From Chitinophagales bacterium (lineage in GTDB: Bacteria > Bacteroidota > Bacteroidia > Chitinophagales > LD1), in the NCBI GenBank assembly GCA_026129525.1, contig JAHCHW010000011.1, positions 62,001 through 126,000 of the forward strand: a stretch of DNA of 64,000 nucleotides. Direction: 5' to 3'. The position numbers were made by a program, and so were the translations under genes. This document shows, in pieces, positions 1 through 7,033 of this stretch. The notes beneath the pieces are model-generated. The model was not told the origin of the DNA, searched no databases, and saw only the letters and a program-made list of their open reading frames with translations. Within the stretch, counting starts at the first letter, position 1, and each line of letters opens with the position of its first letter.

Positions 1-629
1 GCTTTTAATCTCCGGTATTTTTCTTTTTGATAGTTCCATTGTTGTTGGTCTGCAATGGTTTCGATTGCTACAAAACCTAAAAACATAGCGCCTATGCAAG
101 TATCTAAAAAGCCAATCTCAGTAACCGGTGCGTGAACTACCATTATGGCCGGAAGGGTAAACAACCACACAAGCCCATGCTGATAAATACAGATAAAAAA
201 GAGATTGAACAACATCCAACCTAAGCGGGTGTTCAGAAAGGGGCGTTTACGCAGCACACTCCAGCGGTAATCTTCTTCTCCCTGCCAAAATTTCCAACTA
301 TAGCCTCCTTTTCTGCCAAAGTTATAGGTAAGGCGAGCGCCCCACACTGTAACTAAGAGCGCCATAAAAATTACGCGCACATTCCAATTGGAGGCATCCG
401 CAAAATACCATGTATAGATAAGTGGAGTAATGCTCCACAGTTTATCGGTTTGGCTTACATTACTTGTTAACTCGCCCACCACAAAACAGAGCAAAGCAAT
501 ACTTAACATTATGTAAAAAGAAGTTTGCAGCATTTGCCATTGCTGTGCTGTTAATGGTTCATCAAACCGCAGTGCAATCAGCGGCAGTACGAGCAAGGTA
601 AAAAGCAAAATAGAAGCGGTTCTAAGCAT
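1..629 (-). CDS. DUF1295 family membrane protein (partial, C-terminus beyond left edge)
   Basis: My own minus-strand reading from ATG at 629 stays open for about 209 codons to the window edge, so the C-terminus is missing. The protein is strongly hydrophobic with several probable membrane helices. It carries family-like segments: a YNFGRKGGYSW motif after a helix, EEDYRW shortly after, and ETIADQQQW near the visible end. These match the DUF1295 / steroid 5-alpha-reductase-like membrane reductase family, whose members are usually about 250-270 residues; substrate unknown. The upstream small membrane gene ends at 635, five bases away, so the two are probably cotranscribed. The family call rests on motif recognition; function is inference. 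Confidence 0.75.
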   Translation of the reverse strand, partial: MLRTASILLFTLLVLPLIALRFDEPLTAQQWQMLQTSFYIMLSIALLCFVVGELTSNVSQTDKLWSITPLIYTWYFADASNWNVRVIFMALLVTVWGARLTYNFGRKGGYSWKFWQGEEDYRWSVLRKRPFLNTRLGWMLFNLFFICIYQHGLVWLFTLPAIMVVHAPVTEIGFLDTCIGAMFLGFVAIETIADQQQWNYQKEKYRRLK

Positions 630-634
630 TGTAT

Positions 635-976
635 TTATTTACGCGGTGTGTTTTCTTCCAGCCAAATCCAATATGCCATAGCCGGTAGCAGCACTACCAC
701 TAACAAACAAACATAATTTACCGTGTGATGTTCATGGTACGTGTTGCCCAAGCACAATGCATGGTAAGCAAAGGGATAAACCAGTCCGGCAAGATAAAGC
801 CATACGCGATATTTTACCGGCTTGATAAAAGTAAACAAGCAAAGCGAGTAACTGAGTAAATGAACAATATGTGAAAGGTCGGACTCGTTGTTGAAATGCG
901 TAAACAAACCATACACGTGTACCCCCACACATACAACAAGAAAAGCTGCGAGCAATATTTTTACTGTAAACCTCAT
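635..976 (-). CDS. small four-helix membrane protein, function unknown
   Basis: This 113-residue protein is almost wholly hydrophobic, with about four probable transmembrane helices (near residues 5-25, 36-52, 57-75 and 86-106) and a short charged C-terminus. It has a His-rich loop (NTYHEHH) around residues 78-84. I do not recognise the family. Its ATG overlaps the TGA of the upstream lysozyme gene (ATGA, 973-976), which suggests translational coupling, and it ends five bases before the DUF1295 gene. It is probably a real member of a three-gene operon running from 1806 towards the left edge. Confidence 0.7.
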   Translation of the reverse strand: MRFTVKILLAAFLVVCVGVHVYGLFTHFNNESDLSHIVHLLSYSLCLFTFIKPVKYRVWLYLAGLVYPFAYHALCLGNTYHEHHTVNYVCLLVVVLLPAMAYWIWLEENTPRK

Positions 977-1806
977 TCGGTTTGAATTTTATCGGGAATC
1001 AGCAATTTACGGAAATCATCTTCATTGCCATTAAAAACATTAGCGTCTACGTTTACACGAAAACCGAGCAGGTTGGCTTTGTCGGAATGCTGCCAAAAAA
1101 CCCAATTCAGTTTATCGTCTACGCTCAACTCATCGCGGTAATAATGGGCAATCCAAAAGAAATAATCGGGAAAACTATCCATTAAGTAATCTTCAATAAA
1201 GTTGATGTTGGAATAGATAATGGGCTTTACTTTGTAGTGCTGCTCTACTTCGGCAATAAATTCCTTTAAGGCAGCCACAACTTCCTTCTTCGATTTTTTA
1301 CGTGTTTCCTCAATATCAATAATAGGCGGCAAATCGCCCGGCAGCAATTTTACACTGGTAATAAAGTTAGCTGCCTGCACTTTGGGGCTACGGTCGGGCA
1401 GAAAATAATGATATGCCCCTCGTACATAGCCGTTCTTTCCGGCATTCTCCCAATGTTCGTCAAACATATCATCTTCTATCAGCAACCCTTCAGTCGCTTT
1501 TACAATCACAAACTTAAAGTGGATGGTATCGCCATACGTATCCACCGCTTTCAGTTTATCCCAGTCCACAAAAACCTGATAGTGCGAAATATCTATACCG
1601 TGAATAGTATAATCTTCGGGAAAATCGGATGGCTTAAAACTTTTCTTGTAATAACTTTTGGTGATGAAGCGATAAGCTTTTCGGAAAATTCTTCGGTTCT
1701 CGTAGCTATATGCTACTAAGAAGAGAACTGCCAGCGCCCACAAGGTGTATTTCACCCATAGAGGCAGCGAGGATTTACCTGCTGTTTTTGTTTTGCTTTT
1801 TGCCAC
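973..1806 (-). CDS. GH25 family lysozyme-like glycoside hydrolase, membrane-anchored
   Basis: The 277-residue protein begins with a basic segment and one hydrophobic helix (about residues 17-34), probably an uncleaved signal anchor placing the catalytic domain in the periplasm. The domain starts near residue 68 with GIDISHYQ, whose Asp72 matches the first catalytic acid of GH25 muramidases. FVIVKATEG and PPIIDIEET, the latter with the D-x-E pair, follow as expected for the family. GH25 enzymes cleave the beta-1,4 bond between MurNAc and GlcNAc in peptidoglycan. It heads a small operon with the two downstream membrane genes. Cell-wall remodelling is the likely role; the target is inferred. Confidence 0.88.
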   Translation of the reverse strand: MAKSKTKTAGKSSLPLWVKYTLWALAVLFLVAYSYENRRIFRKAYRFITKSYYKKSFKPSDFPEDYTIHGIDISHYQVFVDWDKLKAVDTYGDTIHFKFVIVKATEGLLIEDDMFDEHWENAGKNGYVRGAYHYFLPDRSPKVQAANFITSVKLLPGDLPPIIDIEETRKKSKKEVVAALKEFIAEVEQHYKVKPIIYSNINFIEDYLMDSFPDYFFWIAHYYRDELSVDDKLNWVFWQHSDKANLLGFRVNVDANVFNGNEDDFRKLLIPDKIQTE

Positions 1807-1830
1807 TACCCGAAAAATGCGAATTACAAT

Positions 1831-2229
1831 TTAAACGGTGGCGATAACTTTTAACTCTATGGCAATAGAGGATGGAAGTGAGTTTACCTCTACGGTAGTG
1901 CGGCATGGTTGATTTTCTTTAAAGTATTCCGCATAAATGCGATTGTAAGTTTGAAAGTCGCGTTTCATGTTTACCAGAAATACAGTTACATCCACAATCT
2001 TATCCCAACTGCTACCGGCTTCCTCTAATGCAGTTTTTACGTTCTTGAAAACAGAATGCACTTGTGCCTCAAAATCAAATTCTAAGTAGTTGCCGTGCTT
2101 ATCCAATTTCAAGCCGGGTATGTTATCGGTGCCTGCCTCGCGCGGCCCCATACCGGAAACAAAAATTAAGTTGCCGACTTGACGGGTCATAGGGTAAAGC
2201 CCCATTGGTTGTGGAAGTTTTTCACTCAT
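1831..2229 (-). CDS. RidA/YjgF family protein, possible 2-aminomuconate deaminase
   Basis: This 132-residue protein has the full Rid fold signature: FVSGMGP near residue 24, a central amphipathic stretch with DVTVFLVNM, then QPCRTTVEV with the Arg that binds the imine/carboxylate substrate, and SSIAIELKVIA at the end. Rid proteins hydrolyse enamines and imines; some members are 2-aminomuconate deaminases in tryptophan, nitrobenzene and aminophenol degradation. Its start overlaps the stop of the aldehyde dehydrogenase by four bases (ATGA, 2226-2229), so the pair is translationally coupled. That coupling, with 3-hydroxyanthranilate dioxygenase nearby, makes the deaminase role attractive, but generic RidA housekeeping cannot be excluded. 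Confidence 0.88.
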   Translation of the reverse strand: MSEKLPQPMGLYPMTRQVGNLIFVSGMGPREAGTDNIPGLKLDKHGNYLEFDFEAQVHSVFKNVKTALEEAGSSWDKIVDVTVFLVNMKRDFQTYNRIYAEYFKENQPCRTTVEVNSLPSSIAIELKVIATV

Positions 2230-3677
2230 GATTTTATGAATACATTTTTAGGTTCTGTAAAAAATCGCATGGCTTCCCAGCCGCCTTCTCTGCCAACTCC
2301 GCTGGCTTTTACACCGCCAAAGGGTGTGCGTAAGTCGCGCACCAACCAACTGTTTATCCAAACTATTCCGGCTTCAATTTTTTCAGCCACGCGATGAGCG
2401 CGTTTTAAATCGTTTGTCCAAATGGCGGCTGATAAACCATATCTTACGCTGTTAGCCATTGTTAATGCGTCTTCTTCATTTTCAAAAGGAGTGAGCGTAA
2501 CTACAGGTCCAAATATCTCTTCTTGTTGTGTGCGGCATTGAAAATGTAAACCTTCAATAACTGTGGGTAGAACGAAGTAGCCGTTTTTACAACGGTCATT
2601 CAACTCGGTCTGACCAAGGTCAGACCCGCCACACAAAATTTTTCCGCCTTCTTCTTTTGCCAATTGTATGTAGGAAAGAACTTTGTTTTTATGTTGCTCT
2701 GAAACAATAGCACCTAAGTTGGTGTCAGCATTATTCGGGTCGCCAACCTTTAATGTTTTTACGCGGGCAACAAATGCATCGCGAAATTTTTCGTAGATAC
2801 TTTTCTGCACAAAAATTCTTGAACCGCATAAGCAAATCTCTCCCTGGTTACTGAATGAAGCTGTTACTACTTGCTTCACTGTTTCGTCCAAATCGCAATC
2901 AGCAAAAACAAGTGTGGGATTTTTGCCGCCAAGTTCTAACGAAAGCTTTTTAAACATGGGAGCAGCAGTAGCCGCAATTCGTTTTCCTGTTTCAGTGCCG
3001 CCTGTAAACGAAATGGCTTTTATGCCTTCGTGCTCCACAATGGCTTGTCCTACTTTACCACCTAATCCGTGAACAATATTCAACACACCCTTCGGCAAAC
3101 CTGCTTCAATGCAAACCTTTGAAAGAAGATATGCGGTGTAGGGTGTAATCTCACTTGGTTTTGCTACTACACAATTACCGGTGGCGAGTGCCGGAGCAAT
3201 TTTCCAACTGAATAGATACAAAGGCAAATTCCATGGTGAAATACAACCCACTACACCAATAGCTTGACGCAAAGTGTAATTGATTCCAACACCCGGCATT
3301 TGATGACTTTCGCTGGCAAAGTGCTGTATGGCAGAGGCGTAAAATCTAAAATTCGAAACTGCTCTTGGAATATCTACCGCCCGCGCCAATTTCAATGGCT
3401 TGCCATTGTCTTTGCTTTCTGCCGCCACAAATTCATCCATACGTTTTTCAATTCCATCGGCAATGTGCATCAGCATCAACATTCGTTCTTCTAAAGGCGT
3501 TTTGCTCCAACCATCAAAAGCTGATTTTGCGGCTTCATAAGCCAATTGCACATCGTGCTCATCGCTATCGGGGCAGAGTGAATACACTTGCCCGGTAGCG
3601 GGTTCAATATTTTGTAGGTATTGTTTTGAAACCGGCTCGGTAAGTGAGCCGTTGATGTAATTGTTGATTGTTTCCAT
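2226..3677 (-). CDS. aldehyde dehydrogenase, probable 2-aminomuconic/2-hydroxymuconic semialdehyde dehydrogenase
   Basis: From the ATG at 3677 (METINNYI) the product is 483 residues, normal for the ALDH superfamily. An upstream in-frame extension to 3752 is less likely because it runs through the repeat and the transposase end. Visible motifs are SPWNLPLYL (cofactor domain), SFTGGTETGK, LELGGKNP with the general-base Glu, GEICLCGS with the nucleophilic Cys, and QEEIFGPV. The general look is of the class that oxidises aminomuconic or hydroxymuconic semialdehyde with NAD+. It is coupled to the RidA gene. Oddly, a 20-bp REP element (2607-2626) lies in frame and encodes SDLGQT in a variable surface loop. 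The exact substrate is inferred from context. Confidence 0.88.
   Translation of the reverse strand: METINNYINGSLTEPVSKQYLQNIEPATGQVYSLCPDSDEHDVQLAYEAAKSAFDGWSKTPLEERMLMLMHIADGIEKRMDEFVAAESKDNGKPLKLARAVDIPRAVSNFRFYASAIQHFASESHQMPGVGINYTLRQAIGVVGCISPWNLPLYLFSWKIAPALATGNCVVAKPSEITPYTAYLLSKVCIEAGLPKGVLNIVHGLGGKVGQAIVEHEGIKAISFTGGTETGKRIAATAAPMFKKLSLELGGKNPTLVFADCDLDETVKQVVTASFSNQGEICLCGSRIFVQKSIYEKFRDAFVARVKTLKVGDPNNADTNLGAIVSEQHKNKVLSYIQLAKEEGGKILCGGSDLGQTELNDRCKNGYFVLPTVIEGLHFQCRTQQEEIFGPVVTLTPFENEEDALTMANSVRYGLSAAIWTNDLKRAHRVAEKIEAGIVWINSWLVRDLRTPFGGVKASGVGREGGWEAMRFFTEPKNVFIKS
2607..2626 (+). repeat. REP copy 1 (inside the aldehyde dehydrogenase gene)
   Basis: GGTCTGACCAAGGTCAGACC on the plus strand: two perfect 9-bp arms around a central AA. 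It lies inside the ALDH reading frame and is translated there as S-D-L-G-Q-T. Unlike the other copies, the GAGT flank is on the opposite side relative to the AA centre, as if the hairpin centre had been flipped. Confidence 0.93.
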
Positions 3678-3678
3678 G

Positions 3679-4323
3679 TTACTCGGTCTGACCTTGGTCA
3701 GACGAATTTGTGTTTTTTGACTCAAAAAAATGTTGGTGCACTTCGGGTGCAATAATATGCTGACGATTTACGAAACTTAAGTCATCACCTTTCCAGCTCA
3801 GCAAATTCAAAGTTACACTTTGGTTACAGATAGTTCCTTTTCGACTGCCATAATAATCACGTGCAGAAGAGAACTCCCAATCTGTATTTTTCTCTACCAA
3901 ATTAGCTGATACCGGGTTTTGATGGATATAGAAAAAACAGAGTTCAGCATAACTCAATGGTGTATTCGGGTTTCCACCTTCAATTAACTTTGCCTGCGTT
4001 TTTTGCCGGAACAAAGATCCAACTGTGTTTTGTTTTTTATTGATTTCGTGGGCATAAGTGCTAAGCAAACGCCTGAATCCATCGGAGAGTTGTTGTATGT
4101 AAATGCTTCCTAACTTTTTCTCTTCTACACTTTTCTGGTTGGTATAAATCATAAAATGAAAATGATTGGGCATAAGGCAATAACACATGGTTTCGCAGAA
4201 AGGCGCAACCAATCTTCTATACTCCTTCAGAAATAAAACGTAGTCTTCCCTATCAAAGAAAATCTGTTGGCGATTGTTGCCTTGATTATAGATGTGGTAA
4301 ATATTTGCTTCCGTTACTTTCAT
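3679..4323 (-). CDS. REP-associated tyrosine transposase (RAYT), copy 1
   Basis: This 214-residue Y1-type HUH protein has the RAYT layout: NIYHIYNQGNNR at residues 7-18, the HUH motif in MPNHFHF (His54 and His56), SLFRQKTQAKL near 103, and the presumptive catalytic Tyr132 in FFYIHQNPV. RAYTs bind and nick single-stranded REP hairpins and are thought to disperse them; they are usually single-copy, domesticated relatives of IS200/IS605 TnpA. Inverted REP copies flank the gene (3685-3703 and 4336-4354). The downstream copy overlaps the 3' end, so the protein finishes in SDQGQTE, and the stop lies one base from the ALDH start. All active-site residues are present, so it may be active. Confidence 0.93.
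   Translation of the reverse strand: MKVTEANIYHIYNQGNNRQQIFFDREDYVLFLKEYRRLVAPFCETMCYCLMPNHFHFMIYTNQKSVEEKKLGSIYIQQLSDGFRRLLSTYAHEINKKQNTVGSLFRQKTQAKLIEGGNPNTPLSYAELCFFYIHQNPVSANLVEKNTDWEFSSARDYYGSRKGTICNQSVTLNLLSWKGDDLSFVNRQHIIAPEVHQHFFESKNTNSSDQGQTE
3685..3703 (-). repeat. REP copy 2 (3' end of RAYT 1)
   Basis: On the minus strand this reads GTCTGACC-AA-GGTCAGACC followed by GAGT. It forms the last codons of RAYT 1 (S-D-Q-G-Q-T-E) and sits just upstream of the aldehyde dehydrogenase start. With copy 3 it brackets RAYT 1 as an inverted pair that shares at least 23 bases. Confidence 0.93.
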
Positions 4324-4335
4324 TGGTGGTTTTAT

Positions 4336-4354
4336 GTCTGACCAAGGTCAGACC
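4336..4354 (+). repeat. REP copy 3 (upstream of RAYT 1)
   Basis: GTCTGACC-AA-GGTCAGACC then GAGT on the plus strand. It lies between the RAYT 1 start (4323) and the stop of the next lipoprotein gene (4368), in inverted orientation to copy 2 on the other side of the transposase gene. Confidence 0.93.
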
Positions 4355-4367
4355 GAGTGTAGTTAAT

Positions 4368-5372
4368 TTACTCAGAAATTCTCTCTAAAACATATTTTTC
4401 TACTTCGTTTTGGCTATGGTTTTTTTTAACATAAGTTTTGTATAGTTCTATTGCTTTCGGTTTCTCATTCAAAGCCCAATAGCTATTGGCGAGCATTAAA
4501 TACGTGCTCACAGAATCATATTCCCACTCAACCAATTTCGAAAAAATATACTCTGCGTTGTAATACTCCCCGGAATTGTATGCCATGCAACCTACTTCAT
4601 ACATTTCATTTTTGTTGTCGCTATACTTATAGTATTCACCATTAATCGCTACAGGGTGGGTGATAAGTGAAACTAACTTAAGCTGCTTTTTAAGAAACGC
4701 TTTTTTAACCAACTTGAAGTAGTTAACGTGATGAACTTCTTTTTCTTCCTGAAAACCACTAACATCTCTGATAGTAATCCCTTTTTTACCTTCAAAGTAA
4801 TTCGTATTGATGTTGAATGAGTCTATTGAAATATTGTTTCCGAAATATCCTGTTAAACCCTCTTCATATCTATTTGAAGATGAAAAGTAATATTTGGCAA
4901 GCACGTATCCTTTTTCTTTAAGTCTAAAAATGAAAATTTCTGAATAATAGTCTGAAGACATTCCTCTTGTTTCAAAAATAAAATCAAATCCATTTGGGTA
5001 ACATTCTATACTGAACGAATGTGCAAATCCGTCCCATAATAAAGTATCAAGATTGTAGCTCAGTGTTTTGCTGTTTATTTTCAGAATGAGGCGTTTTCCC
5101 TCTGTATATAACTCAAAAGTGTCCTTGCAAATAGCGATAAGTTTTTCACACTCGGTATCTCCGCAGTATATTGCAGGGGCTATTACATCATTGTGCAAGT
5201 TTTCAATTGCTTCACTTTTTAAAACACTTTCTGTAGTGTCCGCATCGGCTACATCAGCTGCTGCAACAACACTGTCAAACATCTGCACTTCTGTTTCAGT
5301 TGTCTTGGGATGATGGCAAGCAGAAAAACAAACTGCTGCAATAAGAAGAATGGTGGTTATCGAATGTTTCAT
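4368..5372 (-). CDS. lipoprotein with C-terminal TPR-like helices, function unknown
   Basis: The 334-residue product starts with a lipoprotein signal peptide (lipobox around CFSAC, Cys at about residue 19), followed by an acidic, Ala/Asp-rich linker. A mainly beta central region (about 80-230) shows no family that I recognise. The C-terminal 90 residues (YNSGEYYNAEYIFSKLVEW, then LMLANSYWALNEKPKAIELY) look like two tetratricopeptide-type helical hairpins. The gene is more AT-rich than its neighbours, compatible with recent acquisition. It lies between RAYT 1 and a divergently transcribed sugar transporter. It is probably membrane-tethered and protein-binding; no function can be claimed. Confidence 0.72.
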   Translation of the reverse strand: MKHSITTILLIAAVCFSACHHPKTTETEVQMFDSVVAAADVADADTTESVLKSEAIENLHNDVIAPAIYCGDTECEKLIAICKDTFELYTEGKRLILKINSKTLSYNLDTLLWDGFAHSFSIECYPNGFDFIFETRGMSSDYYSEIFIFRLKEKGYVLAKYYFSSSNRYEEGLTGYFGNNISIDSFNINTNYFEGKKGITIRDVSGFQEEKEVHHVNYFKLVKKAFLKKQLKLVSLITHPVAINGEYYKYSDNKNEMYEVGCMAYNSGEYYNAEYIFSKLVEWEYDSVSTYLMLANSYWALNEKPKAIELYKTYVKKNHSQNEVEKYVLERISE

Positions 5373-5405
5373 TGATATGATAAATGACGTTTAGATTTTT
5401 GTGCT

Positions 5406-5425
5406 GGTCTGACCAAGGTCAGACC
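5406..5425 (+). repeat. REP copy 4 (divergent intergenic region)
   Basis: A full GGTCTGACC-AA-GGTCAGACC followed by GGGTT. It lies in the 137-bp space between the divergent lipoprotein gene (start 5372) and the sugar transporter (start 5510), so it could influence both promoters or simply be tolerated there. Confidence 0.93.
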
Positions 5426-5459
5426 GGGTTTAGGTGTTGATTCTTTTTAAATTAAAATG

Positions 5460-5490
5460 TAATGGTAGTGCAACAAATTAACTACCATTA
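5460..5490. promoter_or_regulatory. 10-bp inverted repeat upstream of the sugar transporter, candidate operator
   Basis: TAATGGTAGT (5460-5469, with one flanking base) and ACTACCATTA (5481-5490) are perfect inverted arms around an 11-base spacer. The site ends 20 bases before the transporter ATG at 5510. The size and spacing suit a dimeric repressor or a 5'-UTR hairpin. I do not recognise the binding protein and no regulator gene is adjacent. Confidence 0.45.
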
Positions 5491-5509
5491 TTCCTGTAAA
5501 CAAAACCAC

Positions 5510-6922
5510 ATGCAAAAGCAATCTACTTTTTACGCTGTTGTTTCCATCTTTTTCTTTTGGGGATTTATGGCTGCCAGCAACGGTATTTTTATTCCGTTTT
5601 GCAAAGAGCATTTTCAACTCTCCCAATTTCAAAGCCAGTTGATTGATTCTACTTTTTATGGCGGCTACTTTATCGGTTCATTGTTGCTGTTTCTTTACAC
5701 CGCTTTTCGCAAAAAAGATTTTGTGAACGAGCACGGTTACGCCAAATCGTTTTCCATTGGCTTGATTATTTCTGCCATTGGTGCGGCTTGTATGATTCCA
5801 TCGCTGCACATTGGCAGTTACGGGTTAATACTCACTTCGTTTTTTGTAATAGCACTTGGATTTTGCTTACAACAAACTGCCGCCAATCCTTTTGTTATTT
5901 TATTGGGTGAAGAAAGAACCGGTGCACATCGTTTGAATTTAGCCGGTGGTGTAAATTCTTTCGGCACTACCATTGGTCCGCTGATTGTTGCTTACTTTTT
6001 GTTTGGAGGAATATCAGTAGCAAATACCAGTAATCCGGTTCAATTGAAAAACGTGGACACGCTCTACGGGATTTTAATTGCACTATTTCTTGCCTTGGCA
6101 TTTTTGCTTCGCTCCATAAAAATTGAAGAGAAGCTGCAAACCGAAGAGCAAAGTTTTTCATTAGCAGCTTTGAAATATCCGCAATTGGTAATGGGCATGA
6201 TTGCCATTTTTGTTTATGTGGGTGTAGAAGTAACCATTCAAAGCAATATGGGTGCACTGCTTAAAACTCCTGAATATGGCAGCATTCCAAGCGAACTAAT
6301 TTTCCCTTTCATATCACTTTATTGGGGCAGTTTAATGATGGGGCGCTGGACGGGTGCCAGCGAGTCGCTTTCGGAAAACAAAAACACTCGAAAAATTTTG
6401 CAGGCTATTCTTCCATTCATTGCTTTCGCTGTAGTGTATGCGGTCAACTATTTCAAAGCACGTGGGGTAGAAGGCGTTCATCTGAACGATGTGTTTCTGC
6501 CTTACTTAGGTTTTGTATTGCTAATGGTAGTGGTTTCCTATTTCAGCATTGAAAACTCTGCTAAAATGTTGCTGGCTTTTTCGGTGGCTGCTGCGGTTTG
6601 CATGGTTGGCGGAATGATGACGAGTGGAAATACTTCGCTTTTATTTTTCCTGAGTGGCGGTTTGTGGTGCTCGGTGATGTGGCCCTGCATTTTTGCACAA
6701 GCCATTAAAAACTTAGGTGAGCACACTTCACAAGCCAGTTCATTTTTAATTATGATGATTTTGGGAGGAGCAGTGATTCCTCCGTTTCAAGGTTGGTTGG
6801 CAGATATTACTTCTATCAAGCTTTCATACATTATCACTCCGCTTTGTTTTGCTTATCTGGCTTATTATGGTTGGTGGGCATTGAGGAATAATAAAGGTGA
6901 AGAGATAAAGGCGCTGCATTGA
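5510..6922 (+). CDS. FucP-type sugar MFS transporter
   Basis: Starting at the ATG at 5510 (MQKQSTFYAVV) the protein has 470 residues and twelve probable transmembrane helices. The opening FFFWGFMAASNGIFIPFCKEHFQLSQFQSQLIDS is cut short here in meaning to its hallmarks: an F-W-G-F helix, Asn, Pro and a loop with Q-x-x-L-I-D. QQTAANPF and LAGGVNSFGTTIGP are further hallmarks of the FucP/GluP family of proton-sugar symporters (fucose, glucose, galactose). The earlier start at 5462 would run through an inverted repeat and is unlikely. It is followed on the same strand by a GH92 mannosidase, which suggests import of a hexose released outside the membrane. The exact sugar is unknown. Confidence 0.9.
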   Translation: MQKQSTFYAVVSIFFFWGFMAASNGIFIPFCKEHFQLSQFQSQLIDSTFYGGYFIGSLLLFLYTAFRKKDFVNEHGYAKSFSIGLIISAIGAACMIPSLHIGSYGLILTSFFVIALGFCLQQTAANPFVILLGEERTGAHRLNLAGGVNSFGTTIGPLIVAYFLFGGISVANTSNPVQLKNVDTLYGILIALFLALAFLLRSIKIEEKLQTEEQSFSLAALKYPQLVMGMIAIFVYVGVEVTIQSNMGALLKTPEYGSIPSELIFPFISLYWGSLMMGRWTGASESLSENKNTRKILQAILPFIAFAVVYAVNYFKARGVEGVHLNDVFLPYLGFVLLMVVVSYFSIENSAKMLLAFSVAAAVCMVGGMMTSGNTSLLFFLSGGLWCSVMWPCIFAQAIKNLGEHTSQASSFLIMMILGGAVIPPFQGWLADITSIKLSYIITPLCFAYLAYYGWWALRNNKGEEIKALH

Positions 6923-6943
6923 TTTTCAAAAAACAAAAAAATG

Positions 6944-7004
6944 AACCACATAGGAACATAAGAACACACAGACCAACCCATGTTTACTATGTGCCTATGT
7001 GGTT
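6944..7004. repeat. long imperfect inverted repeat (MITE-like) between transporter and mannosidase
   Basis: AACCACATAGG (6944-6954) pairs with CCTATGTGGTT (6994-7004). The pairing continues inward through one mismatch with ACATA (6956-6960) against TATGT (6988-6992), giving a 17-position stem and a 27-base loop. It lies between the transporter stop and the mannosidase ATG at 7034. No coding function is apparent. It could be a small dispersed palindromic element or a mRNA hairpin separating expression of the two genes. Confidence 0.75.
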
Positions 7005-7033
7005 TATTATCTTCGGCTGTCGCAAAAAATGTC

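Noticed and set aside
1408..1719. Antisense frame of 103 codons over the GH25 gene
   Set aside because: It is opposite a well-supported coding gene and shows no recognisable protein features.
3678..3752. N-terminal extension of the aldehyde dehydrogenase
   Set aside because: The added residues come from the REP and the RAYT 1 end; ALDH homology begins at the ATG at 3677.
6980..7033. Earlier start for the mannosidase
   Set aside because: The extra 18 residues come from the inverted repeat, and the signal peptide begins at 7034.
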